Shown here in pieces: positions 6,530 through 15,870 of a stretch of DNA of 22,636 bases. The notes beneath the pieces were generated by a model. The model saw only the letters and a list, made by a program, of their open reading frames with translations, had not been told where the DNA came from and made no database searches. Positions within the stretch are counted from its first letter, which is position 1; every line of letters begins with the position of its first letter. The DNA is taken from NCBI GenBank assembly GCA_964608185.1, contig CAZSMR010000020.1, positions 1-22,636 of the forward strand, read 5' to 3'. The translations under genes and the position numbers were made by a program. Origin of the DNA: Porticoccus sp964608185 (GTDB lineage Bacteria > Pseudomonadota > Gammaproteobacteria > Pseudomonadales > Porticoccaceae).

Positions 6530-8536
6530 ATGGGTAAAATTATAGGAATTGATCTAGGCACCACTAACTCTTGTGTCGCTGTGCTTGAGAGCAACAAACC
6601 AAAAGTTATAGAAAATGCTGAAGGTGTCAGAACTACTCCATCCATCGTCGCCTTTGTTGACGGGGGTGAAATTTTGGTTGGACAATCCGCAAAACGTCAA
6701 GCAGTAACTAACCCAGCCAATACATTGTTTGCAGTAAAGCGTTTAATTGGTCGGCGTTTTGAAGATAAGGTTGTTCAAAAAGATATTAAAATGGTCCCTT
6801 ATAAGATTGTTAAGGCAGATAATGGTGACGCTTGGGTAGAAGTTAATGGCGAAAAGCGTGCTGCCCCGCAAATCTCTGCTGAAGTACTCAAAAAGATGAA
6901 AAAGACAGCAGAAGATTATGTTGGAGAAAGCATTCAAGAAGCAGTGATAACTGTACCAGCCTATTTTAACGACTCCCAGCGTCAGGCAACAAAAGACGCT
7001 GGTAAGATAGCCGGCCTTGATGTCAAAAGAATAATTAATGAACCTACTGCTGCCGCATTAGCATACGGTATGGATAAAACACCAGGTGATCGTGTGATTG
7101 CTGTTTATGATCTTGGTGGCGGTACGTTTGATATTTCTATTATTGAAATTGCAGATGTGGATGGCGAACATCAGTTCGAAGTTCTTTCGACTAACGGAGA
7201 TACTTTTTTAGGCGGCGAAGATTTCGATATGCGTTTGATTGAATATTTAGCTGATCAGTTCAAAAAAGAAAATAATTTTGATTTATTAAAAGATCCAATG
7301 GCCATCCAGCGCCTTAAAGAGGCAGCTGAAAAAGCTAAGATAGAACTATCCTCTAGTCAGCAAACAGAAGTTAATCTACCTTACATAACTGCAGACGCAA
7401 CTGGACCAAAACACCTAGTAGTAAAGCTGACTCGATCTAAACTTGAATCCCTAGTTGAACAACTAGTAGAGCGCACTATGGCGCCCTTAAAGCTTGCCCT
7501 GAAAGATGCAGGTAAGTCTGTTTCTGACATTGATGATGTCATTTTAGTTGGTGGTCAGACTCGAATGCCTATGGTGCAAGATAAAGTGACTGATTTTTTT
7601 GGTAAAGAGCCACGAAAAGATGTCAATCCTGATGAAGCAGTTGCAATGGGAGCAGCCATTCAGGGTGCAGTTCTTTCTGGTGACGTGAAAGATGTATTAT
7701 TATTAGATGTAACTCCATTGACGCTAGGTATTGAAACTATGGGTGGCGTGGCTACACCACTAATTGAAAAAAATACAACAATACCTTCAAGAAAATCACA
7801 GATTTTCTCTACAGCTGAAGATAATCAAACAGCAGTTACTGTTCATGTTGTTCAGGGAGAAAGAAAACAAGCAACAGGCAATAAATCATTGGGTAGATTT
7901 GATCTTGCAAATATACCTCCTGCACAAAGAGGGATGCCTCAAATTGAGGTTACTTTTGATATTGATGCGAATGGAATTTTGAATGTAAATGCTAAAGATA
8001 AAGCGACAGGAAAAGAGCAATCTATTGTAATAAAAGCTTCCTCAGGATTGTCTGATGATGAGATTGAAAAAATGGTCAATGATGCAGAAGCTAATGCCGC
8101 TGAAGATCAAAAATTTGAAGATTTAGCACAAGCTAGAAATGCTGCAGATGGGCTTGCTCATGCAGCCACGAAAACAGTAGAAGAAGCAGGCGATAAAGCT
8201 TCAGATGAAGAGAAGGAAGCTATTACTTCAGCTGTGAAAGAGGTTGAAGAGGCTGTTAAGGGAGACGATAAGGAAGTTATAGATGCAGCAGCAGCAAAAC
8301 TTTCTGAAGCTTCTAGCGCACTTGCACAGAAACTTTATGCGGAGCAAGCAGCCGCTGCCGAAGCAGATAATCCCGGTGGTGAATCAGAATCTACCCCTGC
8401 TGAAAATGATGCGGTAGATGCTGAATTTGAAGAGGTTGATGCTGAATCTGAAACAAAAGAGGCAAAACCTGAAAAGAAAGCGCCGAAGACTGAAAAAGTA
8501 AAGTCTAAACCCAAGAAAGAAGATAACAAAAAGTAG
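6530..8536 (+). CDS. dnaK: Chaperone protein DnaK (Hsp70)
   Basis: ATP-driven chaperone that binds exposed hydrophobic segments, working with DnaJ and GrpE. The nucleotide-binding domain (about 1-385) has GIDLGTTNSCVAV at 6-18, the phosphate-2 loop DLGGGTFDIS near 195 and the adenosine motif VGGQTRMP near 340. The linker DVLLLDVTPL near 390 joins the substrate-binding domain and helical lid (to about 605). The C-terminus is unusual. E. coli DnaK ends shortly after EFEEV, but here about 32 further residues follow, rich in Lys, Glu and Pro, giving 668 aa against 638. ATG is preceded by CGGAG. A hairpin follows the stop, and dnaJ lies 147 bases downstream. Confidence 0.98.
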   Translation: MGKIIGIDLGTTNSCVAVLESNKPKVIENAEGVRTTPSIVAFVDGGEILVGQSAKRQAVTNPANTLFAVKRLIGRRFEDKVVQKDIKMVPYKIVKADNGDAWVEVNGEKRAAPQISAEVLKKMKKTAEDYVGESIQEAVITVPAYFNDSQRQATKDAGKIAGLDVKRIINEPTAAALAYGMDKTPGDRVIAVYDLGGGTFDISIIEIADVDGEHQFEVLSTNGDTFLGGEDFDMRLIEYLADQFKKENNFDLLKDPMAIQRLKEAAEKAKIELSSSQQTEVNLPYITADATGPKHLVVKLTRSKLESLVEQLVERTMAPLKLALKDAGKSVSDIDDVILVGGQTRMPMVQDKVTDFFGKEPRKDVNPDEAVAMGAAIQGAVLSGDVKDVLLLDVTPLTLGIETMGGVATPLIEKNTTIPSRKSQIFSTAEDNQTAVTVHVVQGERKQATGNKSLGRFDLANIPPAQRGMPQIEVTFDIDANGILNVNAKDKATGKEQSIVIKASSGLSDDEIEKMVNDAEANAAEDQKFEDLAQARNAADGLAHAATKTVEEAGDKASDEEKEAITSAVKEVEEAVKGDDKEVIDAAAAKLSEASSALAQKLYAEQAAAAEADNPGGESESTPAENDAVDAEFEEVDAESETKEAKPEKKAPKTEKVKSKPKKEDNKK

Positions 8537-8568
8537 GGTTATAAATAGAAAGTATAAGTATTGCTGGC

Positions 8569-8597
8569 CTAAAGCGCGGTTTATTTCCGCGCTTTAG
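8569..8597 (+). terminator. strong hairpin after dnaK (terminator or attenuator)
   Basis: CTAAAGCGCGG (8569-8579) and CCGCGCTTTAG (8587-8597) form a perfect 11-bp stem with a 7-base loop. No T-run follows directly, so it may only partly terminate or may stabilise the dnaK mRNA 3' end. A second pairing, GCCTAAA (8567-8573) with TTTAGGC (8602-8608), competes with it. Confidence 0.6.
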
Positions 8598-8654
8598 TGC
8601 ATTTAGGCAATAAAAAAAGATGAAGGTCGGACCGATTAAGGTTTTTTTTGGAAG

Positions 8655-8660
8655 TATAAT
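8655..8660 (+). promoter_or_regulatory. candidate -10 box of dnaJ
   Basis: Perfect TATAAT, 23 bases before the dnaJ ATG; the upstream 17 bases are T-rich with no good -35 hexamer. It suggests dnaJ can be expressed apart from dnaK despite the hairpin between them. Confidence 0.42.
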
Positions 8661-8683
8661 TAAACTATAGAAGTAGATAACGA

Positions 8684-9799
8684 ATGTCTAAACGCGATTA
8701 TTATGAAGTTCTTGGTGTAACGAAAAATGCGCCTGAGCAGGATATAAAAAAAGCTTATCGTCGAATAGCGATGAAAAATCATCCTGATCGAAATCCAGAT
8801 AATAAAGATGCAGATCATTTATTTAAAGAAGCGACAGAAGCTTACGAAGTGCTTTCTAACAATGAAAAGAAAACAGCTTATGATCAATATGGTCACGCTG
8901 CTCCTGGCTCTGCAGGTGGCTATGATGCTAATGGTAATTTCAGTGATATTTTTGGTGATGTTTTTGGTGATATTTTCGGTGGGGCAAGAGGCCAAGGCCG
9001 AGCCGGCCCCGCGCGTGGATCTGATCTGCAATATAATTTAGATCTGACTTTAGAGGATGCTATAAAAGGCAAAACAGTAAAAATAAAAATACCAAGACTC
9101 TGTGCTTGCAAGCAGTGTGATGGATCTGGAAGTAAAAGAGGCTCTACTCCATCCACTTGTGCTACTTGTGGTGGTCATGGGCAGGTTAGAATGTCCCAGG
9201 GCTTTATTTCCGTGCAGCAGGCTTGCCCAAAATGCCATGGCAGGGGATCAGTTATAAGTGATCCGTGTAATATTTGTCGTGGCCAAGGAAGAATAGAGGA
9301 GAGCAAAACTCTTTCTGTTAAAGTACCCTCGGGAGTAGATACTGGTGATCGAATTCGCCTAAGTGGAGAGGGTGAATCTGGCCCTGAGGGTGGTCCATCT
9401 GGAGATTTATATGTACAGATGAGTGTTCGAAAGCATCAATTATTTGTGCGTGATGGCCGTAATCTTCATTGCGAGCTACCATTAAGTTTCATCAGTGCAA
9501 TTTTGGGGGATGAGCTCGAAGTTCCAACATTAAACGGTCCTGTCAAGTTAAAGGTTCCCCAAGAGACACAAACCGGTACTACGTTTAGGCTCAAAGGTAA
9601 GGGAGTTAAAACTGTTCGAAGCGCAGGAGTAGGAGATTTGTTTTGTACAGTGATATTAGAAACCCCCGTTAAACTTAGCAGTCAGCATAAAGAGATACTC
9701 CGCGATCTTCAGGATAGTATGAGCGAATCAAAACACTCACCTAAAACAGAATCTTGGTTCAAGGGCGTAAAAAATTTTTTTGATGGATTTAATGTTTAG
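8684..9799 (+). CDS. dnaJ: Chaperone protein DnaJ (Hsp40)
   Basis: Type I J-protein that delivers substrates to DnaK and stimulates its ATPase. The J domain (1-70) has the catalytic HPD at 33-35. A Gly/Phe-rich linker follows (about 75-115), with a repeated FGD(V/I)FGD pattern. The zinc-binding domain then has all four CxxCxGxG repeats: CKQCDGSG, CATCGGHG, CPKCHGRG and CNICRGQG. The C-terminal substrate-binding domains follow. At 371 aa it is close to E. coli DnaJ (376). It begins with the typical MSKRDYYEVLGV. Its zinc-finger type separates it from CbpA. About 100 bases lie between it and dapB, with no clear terminator seen. Confidence 0.98.
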   Translation: MSKRDYYEVLGVTKNAPEQDIKKAYRRIAMKNHPDRNPDNKDADHLFKEATEAYEVLSNNEKKTAYDQYGHAAPGSAGGYDANGNFSDIFGDVFGDIFGGARGQGRAGPARGSDLQYNLDLTLEDAIKGKTVKIKIPRLCACKQCDGSGSKRGSTPSTCATCGGHGQVRMSQGFISVQQACPKCHGRGSVISDPCNICRGQGRIEESKTLSVKVPSGVDTGDRIRLSGEGESGPEGGPSGDLYVQMSVRKHQLFVRDGRNLHCELPLSFISAILGDELEVPTLNGPVKLKVPQETQTGTTFRLKGKGVKTVRSAGVGDLFCTVILETPVKLSSQHKEILRDLQDSMSESKHSPKTESWFKGVKNFFDGFNV

Positions 9800-9900
9800 T
9801 TGATAATAAATTATTTCTATATAGTTGTATTAATACATCTATTATAGAATACTCAAAAAACTAAATGTTTTAACAACACTTTATAAAGACTGTTAATAAT

Positions 9901-10719
9901 ATGAAAAATAGCTCTGCTAGAGTTGCGATAATTGGTGCTGCCGGAAGAATGGGTCGAGCTCTTATTGAGGCAGCTATTATTAGTCCCAAGGTTCAGATGA
10001 CAGCAGCTATAGTTAGGCCAGGTAGCTCGCTTATAGGTTCTGATGCAGGTAATTTAGTTGGTGTTTCTAGTACAGGGGTTCTGCTAGTTGATAACATAAA
10101 AGATGTTATTGATGATTTCGATATTTTGATTGATTTCAGTTCTATTGAAGCTTCTCTCTCTAATGTACAAATTTGCAGGGATGAAGATAAAGGTATTGTA
10201 ATTGGAATAACTGGATTTCAGGACGAACAAAAAAAACAATTAGTGTCGGCCGCAGAAAAAATCTCCATATGCATGGCTTCCAATTTTAGTACAGGAGTCA
10301 ATTTATGTTTTGGGCTAATTGAACTAGCGTCTAAAGTTATTGGCGATGAGGCTGATATTGAAATCTGTGAAGCACACCATCGACATAAAATAGATGCCCC
10401 ATCAGGGACTGCTCTGAATATGGGTGAAATTATAGCACGGTCACTTGATGTGAATTTACAAGATGTTGCAGTATTTGGCCGACAAGGCCAGACTGGGGAA
10501 AGAGACAAAAACACAATTGGCTTCTCAACAACAAGAGCGGGTGACATTGTTGGAGATCACACTGTAATTTTTGCTGCAGAAGGAGAGCGAGTTGAAATTA
10601 CTCACAAAGCCTCAAGTCGAATGTCGTTTGCTCGGGGTGCTATTAGGGCTGCGAGCTGGATATCTAGAAAAAAAACTGGTATGTACGATATGCAGGATGT
10701 CCTTGGTCTTAAATCATAA
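9901..10719 (+). CDS. dapB: 4-hydroxy-tetrahydrodipicolinate reductase DapB
   Basis: Reduces 4-hydroxy-tetrahydrodipicolinate with NAD(P)H in the diaminopimelate pathway, which feeds lysine and peptidoglycan synthesis. The Rossmann loop GAAGRMG is at residues 12-18. The catalytic motif EAHHRHK spans 157-163 with H159 and K163 as in E. coli, followed by the substrate-binding DAPSGTAL. The length of 272 aa is about the family norm (E. coli 273). The ATG at 9901 has only a weak Shine-Dalgarno sequence. dapB-carA-carB adjacency is common in gammaproteobacteria; here a terminator at 10847-10880 separates dapB from carA, so the latter probably has its own promoter. Confidence 0.97.
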   Translation: MKNSSARVAIIGAAGRMGRALIEAAIISPKVQMTAAIVRPGSSLIGSDAGNLVGVSSTGVLLVDNIKDVIDDFDILIDFSSIEASLSNVQICRDEDKGIVIGITGFQDEQKKQLVSAAEKISICMASNFSTGVNLCFGLIELASKVIGDEADIEICEAHHRHKIDAPSGTALNMGEIIARSLDVNLQDVAVFGRQGQTGERDKNTIGFSTTRAGDIVGDHTVIFAAEGERVEITHKASSRMSFARGAIRAASWISRKKTGMYDMQDVLGLKS

Positions 10720-10846
10720 GAGAGCCTTTGAGTTAGTATTCTCTGGACAGCCTGCAATCGTTGCCCTAAAATATTCTTATATTTGTTAGCACTAAAATAA
10801 ACACACTAAAGCCAAATATTAGGCAATTGCAATCTAGTATTTTGAG

Positions 10847-10880
10847 GCGAGGTGAGACAGATTGTTTCATCTCGCTTTTT
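10847..10880 (+). terminator. Rho-independent terminator after dapB
   Basis: Stem 10847-10859 with 10863-10875 (13 bp including two G-T wobbles), a 3-base loop, then TTTTT at 10876-10880. This is the best intrinsic terminator in the window. The rest of the 242-base dapB-carA gap shows no ORF or recognisable ArgR or PurR site. Confidence 0.8.
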
Positions 10881-10961
10881 GCCGCTTGGCGTTTGTTTTA
10901 GCTACTAATGCTTATTTAGAAATTAAACTTATTTTTATTACCTGTCTTTAAGGAGGTTGCA

Positions 10962-12128
10962 TTGAATACCGATTGCTATCGGGCAGCTATCTTAGTCCTT
11001 CAGGATGGTACCATTTTCAAAGGCAGATCGATTGGTGCTATTGGATCTTCTAGTGGTGAAGTAGTTTTCAATACAGCTATGACCGGTTATCAGGAAATAC
11101 TCACTGATCCTTCTTACGCGCGACAAATTGTCACTTTTACCTACCCTCATATTGGTAATACAGGAGTAAACACTGAAGATGAGGAATCATCCCAAATTTG
11201 GGCTGCTGGCCTTGTAATTAGAGATCTTCCCTTGCTAGCTAGTAATTTTAGATCCGAAACTAATCTCGATGATTATCTGAAAGAAAAAAATATTTTAGGT
11301 ATTTCAGATATTGACACTCGAAAATTGACTCGCATTCTTAGAGAAAAGGGATCACTAGGTGGTTGCATCATGGCTGGTGATGTTGATGAAAAAATCGCTC
11401 TTAAGATGGCATGTAGCTTTATTGGTTTAGAGGGAGTTGACCTCGCTAAGGAAGTTACTACTGCTAAAAAAATAAATTGGACAGAAGGTACTTGGAAGCT
11501 TGGTGTTGGACATCAAGACCTACGTAAAGACCTGCGTAAAAAAAATTACAAGTTGGTAGTTTACGATTTTGGTGTCAAAAGGAATATTTTAAGGATGCTA
11601 GTTGATAGAGGGGCTGAGCTGACAATTGTTCCTGCGCAAACACCCGCAAATGAAATATTAAGTATGAATCCCGATGGTATATTTTTGTCTAACGGACCTG
11701 GAGATCCTGAGCCCTGCAATTACGCAATTGAGGCTATCAGTCAGATATTAAAGACCAGCGTGCCAGTATTTGGAATTTGCTTGGGCCATCAATTATTAGC
11801 TTTAGCCAGCGGTGCAAAAACTTCAAAAATGAAATTTGGTCATCATGGTGCCAATCATCCTGTTAAAGATATCGATAAAGGTAGAGTTATGATTACTAGT
11901 CAAAATCATGGATTTTCCATTGATGAGGCAACTCTTCCATCCAATCTTAGTGTTACACATGTATCATTATTTGATGGGTCGATTCAGGGAATCCAACGAA
12001 CAGATAAACCAGCATTTGGCTTCCAAGGCCATCCTGAGGCCAGCCCGGGGCCGCACGAAGCCTCATTATTATTCGATCATTTTTTTGAGTTGATTGAAAA
12101 TTATCGTAATAACAATATTAAGAATTGA
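10962..12128 (+). CDS. carA: Carbamoyl-phosphate synthase small subunit
   Basis: Glutaminase subunit that supplies ammonia by tunnel to CarB for carbamoyl phosphate, shared by arginine and pyrimidine synthesis. The N-terminal CarA domain (about 1-150) contains GEVVFNTAMTGYQEILTDPS. The class I glutamine amidotransferase domain has the nucleophile C273 in GICLGHQ and H357/E359 in GHPE, completing the triad. 388 aa against 382 in E. coli. Translation starts at TTG 10962, five bases after a full AGGAGG (10951-10956), which makes the start secure. carB follows after six bases. Confidence 0.98.
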   Translation: MNTDCYRAAILVLQDGTIFKGRSIGAIGSSSGEVVFNTAMTGYQEILTDPSYARQIVTFTYPHIGNTGVNTEDEESSQIWAAGLVIRDLPLLASNFRSETNLDDYLKEKNILGISDIDTRKLTRILREKGSLGGCIMAGDVDEKIALKMACSFIGLEGVDLAKEVTTAKKINWTEGTWKLGVGHQDLRKDLRKKNYKLVVYDFGVKRNILRMLVDRGAELTIVPAQTPANEILSMNPDGIFLSNGPGDPEPCNYAIEAISQILKTSVPVFGICLGHQLLALASGAKTSKMKFGHHGANHPVKDIDKGRVMITSQNHGFSIDEATLPSNLSVTHVSLFDGSIQGIQRTDKPAFGFQGHPEASPGPHEASLLFDHFFELIENYRNNNIKN

Positions 12129-12134
12129 TAATTT

Positions 12135-15100
12135 ATGCCAAAAAGAAATGATATTAAAAGTGTTTTAATTCTTGGAGCTGGACCTATTGTTATTGGTCAA
12201 GCTTGTGAATTTGATTACTCGGGTGCACAAGCATGCAAGGCGCTCAGGGAAGAAGGATTTCGTGTTATTCTTGTAAATTCTAATCCTGCGACCATTATGA
12301 CTGACCCCTCTATGGCAGATGCTACCTACATAGAACCAGTAGAGTGGCAAACCGTTTCAAAAATCATTGAGGAGGAAAAGCCAGATGCGTTGCTACCGAC
12401 GATGGGAGGACAGACAGCTCTCAACTGCGCTTTAGATTTATATCGAGAGGGTATCCTAGAAAAATTTAATGTCGAAATTATTGGTGCCGACCAAGATGCA
12501 ATTAAAAAAGCAGAAGACCGAAGTCTTTTTGCTATTGCAATGGAAAAGATTGGCCTAAAAACTGCCAGAGCAATTATTGTACACACCCTTAAAGAGGCGC
12601 TTACAGTGCCAGATATCTTCGGCTACCCGTGTATCATAAGACCATCTTTTACTATGGGTGGATCTGGTGGAGGTATAGCGTACAACCGAGAAGAATTTAT
12701 CGAAATATGCCAAAGAGGACTAGAGCTATCTCCAACTAATGAATTGTTGATCGATGAGTCCTTGCTTGGATGGAAAGAATTTGAAATGGAGGTTGTGCGA
12801 GATAAAAATGATAATTGTATTATTGTTTGCTCAATCGAGAATTTAGACCCAATGGGCGTTCATACAGGCGACTCTATTACTGTTGCCCCCGCTCAGACGC
12901 TCACAGACAAAGAGTATCAAATCATGCGTAATGCCTCGATTGCAGTATTGCGTGAAATTGGTGTTGAAACAGGCGGATCAAATGTTCAGTTTGCAGTGAA
13001 TCCTGTTGATGGCAGGATGGTGGTCATTGAAATGAACCCAAGAGTGTCTCGATCCTCTGCACTTGCGTCAAAGGCTACTGGATTTCCTATTGCCAAAGTT
13101 GCAGCTAAGTTAGCAGTTGGATTTACTCTAGACGAACTGCAAAATGACATTACTAAAGGTGCTACACCGGCTTCATTCGAGCCAAGTATCGATTATGTAG
13201 TAACAAAAATTCCCCGATTTGCTTTTGAAAAGTTTGACCAAGCAAACGCTAAGTTGACTACACAAATGAAGTCAGTAGGCGAGGTCATGGCTATTGGTCG
13301 CACCTTTCAGGAATCATTACATAAGGCGATTAGAGGACTAGAAGTAGGTTCAGCTGGTTTCGAGGAAAAAATATATATTACTTCAAAAGATGATCTTACC
13401 GAGTTGCGATATCAGCTAAGAATCCCTGGATCAGAGCGTCTTTGGTATATTGGCGACGCTTTTCGAGCTGGGATGTCCCTTTCTGAAATTTTTAATCTGA
13501 CAGCTATCGACCCTTGGTTTTTATCTCAGATTCAGAATCTAATAGACGAGGAGATTAGTATTAATGACCTCTCACTTGATGATTTAGACAAAGATCAATT
13601 ATTTCGACTCAAACAAAAAGGATTTTCTGATAAACGTCTATCAGTATTATTAGGGGTTAGTGAAAATAATTTTAGAGATTATCGTCATGCTAAGAATATA
13701 AGACCTGTATTTAAGCGTGTTGATACATGTGCTGCTGAGTTTTCGACTGCTACAGCTTATATGTATTCTACGTATGAAGAAGAGTGTGAAGCAAAGCCAT
13801 CATCCAAAAATAAAATTTTAGTTCTAGGAGGTGGACCTAATAGAATTGGTCAAGGTATAGAGTTTGACTACTGCTGCGTACATGCCGCTCTTGCGATGCG
13901 TGAAGAGGGCTATGAAAGCATTATGATTAACTGTAATCCAGAAACAGTTTCAACTGATTATGATACCTCAGATCGATTATATTTTGAGCCAGTCACGCTT
14001 GAAGACGTATTAGAAATTGTAAATATTGAGAAGCCCAAGGGGGTAATTGTACAGTTTGGTGGACAGACCCCACTAAAACTAGCTCAAGCGCTTGAAAATG
14101 AGGGTGTACCTATTATAGGAACAACCCCAGATGCTATAGATCTAGCAGAAGATCGAGAGCGCTTCCAGAAGATGATAAGTAAATTAAGATTACTTCAACC
14201 TCCAAACGCTATTGTCCGTTCTGCAGATAGCGCCGTAAGCGCAGCTGCAAAAATTGGTTACCCCCTAGTTGTGCGCCCTTCGTATGTTTTGGGTGGAAGA
14301 GCTATGGAGATCGTTTACGGGGAAGACGAATTATCTCATTATATGGATCATGCGATTAAAGCCTCAGGCGACGCACCGATATTGCTAGATTATTTTTTAT
14401 CTTCTGCAGTTGAGGTGGATATAGATGCTGTATCTGATGGTAAAAATGTAGTTATCGGCGCAATTATGCAGCATATTGAACAAGCAGGCATCCATTCTGG
14501 CGATTCTGCTTGTGCTTTGCCTCCTTATAGTCTTCCAGACCACGTTCAAAACGAAATGCGAGATATCGTTAAAGCTATGGCTGTTGAACTCAAAGTCAAA
14601 GGCTTAATGAATGTTCAATTAGCGTGGCAAGATGATAAAATTTACGTGATTGAGGTAAACCCAAGAGCCGCTAGAACTGTACCATTTGTGTCTAAGTGTA
14701 TAGGAGTGTCTTTAGCCAAGGTCGCAGCACGATGTATGGTTGATATCTCGCTTGAAGAGCAAGGCTTTGTAGAAGAAATAACCCCAGATTTTTTCAGCGT
14801 CAAAGAAGCTGTGTTACCCTTCAATAAATTCCCAGGAATAGATCCTATTCTTGGTCCAGAAATGAAATCTACAGGTGAGGCTATGGGAGTAGGTCACACC
14901 TTCGCTGAAGCCTACGCAAAAGCAGAACTAGGTGCTAGTAATCCAATTCCTTCTAAGGGAACAGCATTTCTTAGTGTGCGAGATCCAGATAAAAATGGCG
15001 TAGTAGAAGTCGCAAAAAATTTAATAATTGCTGGCTTTAAGCTTGTAGCAACTGAAGGAACATTAAATATATTAATAGCTGCTGGCTGTGAAGTAGAGCA

Positions 15101-15356
15101 TGTTAATAAGGTGCAAGAGGGCCGGCCACATATTGTAGATATGATTAAGAATGATAAAATTAGTTTAATTATTAACACTACTGAAGGCCGCCAAGCTATA
15201 GCTGCTTCTTCACCAATTAGGTCGAGCGCAGAACAGCATGGGGTCTACTATACAACAACTTTAGCAGGTGGCGAGGCTGTTTGTATGGCGCTAAAAATTA
15301 AAACTGAGATTAAAGTTAACAAACTTCAAAGATTACATCTCGGGAGCAAAAAATGA
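12135..15356 (+). CDS. carB: Carbamoyl-phosphate synthase large subunit
   Basis: Synthesises carbamoyl phosphate from bicarbonate, ammonia and two ATP. Two homologous halves are visible. The first starts SVLILGAGPIVIGQACEFDYSG, with ATP-grasp to about residue 400. The second starts ILVLGGGPNRIGQGIEFDYC near residue 560. Each carries a GG(S/R) ATP-grasp loop (PSFTMGGSGGG; PSYVLGGRAM). Between them lies the oligomerisation region containing VDTCAAEF. The last 140 or so residues are the MGS-type allosteric domain, where UMP and ornithine act in E. coli. The length, 1073 aa, equals that of E. coli CarB. The stop overlaps the greA ATG (ATGA), coupling the two. Confidence 0.98.
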   Translation: MPKRNDIKSVLILGAGPIVIGQACEFDYSGAQACKALREEGFRVILVNSNPATIMTDPSMADATYIEPVEWQTVSKIIEEEKPDALLPTMGGQTALNCALDLYREGILEKFNVEIIGADQDAIKKAEDRSLFAIAMEKIGLKTARAIIVHTLKEALTVPDIFGYPCIIRPSFTMGGSGGGIAYNREEFIEICQRGLELSPTNELLIDESLLGWKEFEMEVVRDKNDNCIIVCSIENLDPMGVHTGDSITVAPAQTLTDKEYQIMRNASIAVLREIGVETGGSNVQFAVNPVDGRMVVIEMNPRVSRSSALASKATGFPIAKVAAKLAVGFTLDELQNDITKGATPASFEPSIDYVVTKIPRFAFEKFDQANAKLTTQMKSVGEVMAIGRTFQESLHKAIRGLEVGSAGFEEKIYITSKDDLTELRYQLRIPGSERLWYIGDAFRAGMSLSEIFNLTAIDPWFLSQIQNLIDEEISINDLSLDDLDKDQLFRLKQKGFSDKRLSVLLGVSENNFRDYRHAKNIRPVFKRVDTCAAEFSTATAYMYSTYEEECEAKPSSKNKILVLGGGPNRIGQGIEFDYCCVHAALAMREEGYESIMINCNPETVSTDYDTSDRLYFEPVTLEDVLEIVNIEKPKGVIVQFGGQTPLKLAQALENEGVPIIGTTPDAIDLAEDRERFQKMISKLRLLQPPNAIVRSADSAVSAAAKIGYPLVVRPSYVLGGRAMEIVYGEDELSHYMDHAIKASGDAPILLDYFLSSAVEVDIDAVSDGKNVVIGAIMQHIEQAGIHSGDSACALPPYSLPDHVQNEMRDIVKAMAVELKVKGLMNVQLAWQDDKIYVIEVNPRAARTVPFVSKCIGVSLAKVAARCMVDISLEEQGFVEEITPDFFSVKEAVLPFNKFPGIDPILGPEMKSTGEAMGVGHTFAEAYAKAELGASNPIPSKGTAFLSVRDPDKNGVVEVAKNLIIAGFKLVATEGTLNILIAAGCEVEHVNKVQEGRPHIVDMIKNDKISLIINTTEGRQAIAASSPIRSSAEQHGVYYTTTLAGGEAVCMALKIKTEIKVNKLQRLHLGSKK

Positions 15357-15829
15357 GTAAAATACCTATGACATCCATCGGAGCTAACAGTCTTCGTATT
15401 GAGCTAGATAAATTAAAAAAAATTGATCGTCCTAGAATTATTGCAGCTATTGCTGAAGCTCGAGCGCACGGCGACCTTAAGGAAAATGCAGAATACCATG
15501 CAGCCCGAGAACAACAAGGTTTCGCAGAAGGGCGTATTCAGGAGATTGAAGCTAAATTCAGTAACGTTCAAATTATTGACATCACTCAGATTCCCTCTGG
15601 GGATAAGGTGATTTTTGGCAGCACTGTAGATATGATTAATTTGGAAACAGATGAATCAGTTCACTATCAAATAGTTGGCGATGACGAATCTGATATAAAA
15701 TTAAATAAAATTTCTTATAAGTCGCCTATCGCCAGAGCTATTATTGCTAAACAAACAGGTGATGTAGTCGTAGTAAAAACCCCATCGGGAGATATCGAGT
15801 ACGAGATAGACGGAATAAAGTATATTTAA
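15353..15829 (+). CDS. greA: Transcription elongation factor GreA
   Basis: Rescues backtracked RNA polymerase by stimulating cleavage of the extruded RNA through the secondary channel. The N-terminal coiled coil carries the conserved tip GDLKENAEYHAAREQQ with acidic D41 and E44, which position the catalytic Mg2+ in E. coli GreA. The C-terminal FKBP-like domain ends IEYEIDGIKYI. The length of 158 aa is the same as E. coli. The ATG overlaps the carB stop by four bases, so it is the third gene of carA-carB-greA, an order known from Pseudomonas. A hairpin follows the stop by 14 bases. The tip motif distinguishes it from GreB only partly; gene context and size favour GreA. Confidence 0.96.
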   Translation: MSKIPMTSIGANSLRIELDKLKKIDRPRIIAAIAEARAHGDLKENAEYHAAREQQGFAEGRIQEIEAKFSNVQIIDITQIPSGDKVIFGSTVDMINLETDESVHYQIVGDDESDIKLNKISYKSPIARAIIAKQTGDVVVVKTPSGDIEYEIDGIKYI

Positions 15830-15843
15830 GTTATAAATAGTTT

Positions 15844-15870
15844 AGATTATCGAAGAAGATTCGATAATCT
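15844..15870. terminator. hairpin between convergent greA and yhbY (candidate bidirectional terminator)
   Basis: AGATTATCGAA (15844-15854) and TTCGATAATCT (15860-15870) form a perfect 11-bp stem with a 5-base loop. It lies after greA and overlaps the last codons of yhbY on the other strand. Neither side has a clear T-run, so Rho-independent function is not certain. Confidence 0.5.

Noticed and set aside
8419..8439. Internal EEVD in DnaK, like the terminal motif of eukaryotic Hsp70
   Set aside because: In the eukaryotic proteins the motif works only at the free C-terminus; here it is internal and simply follows the bacterial EFEEV.
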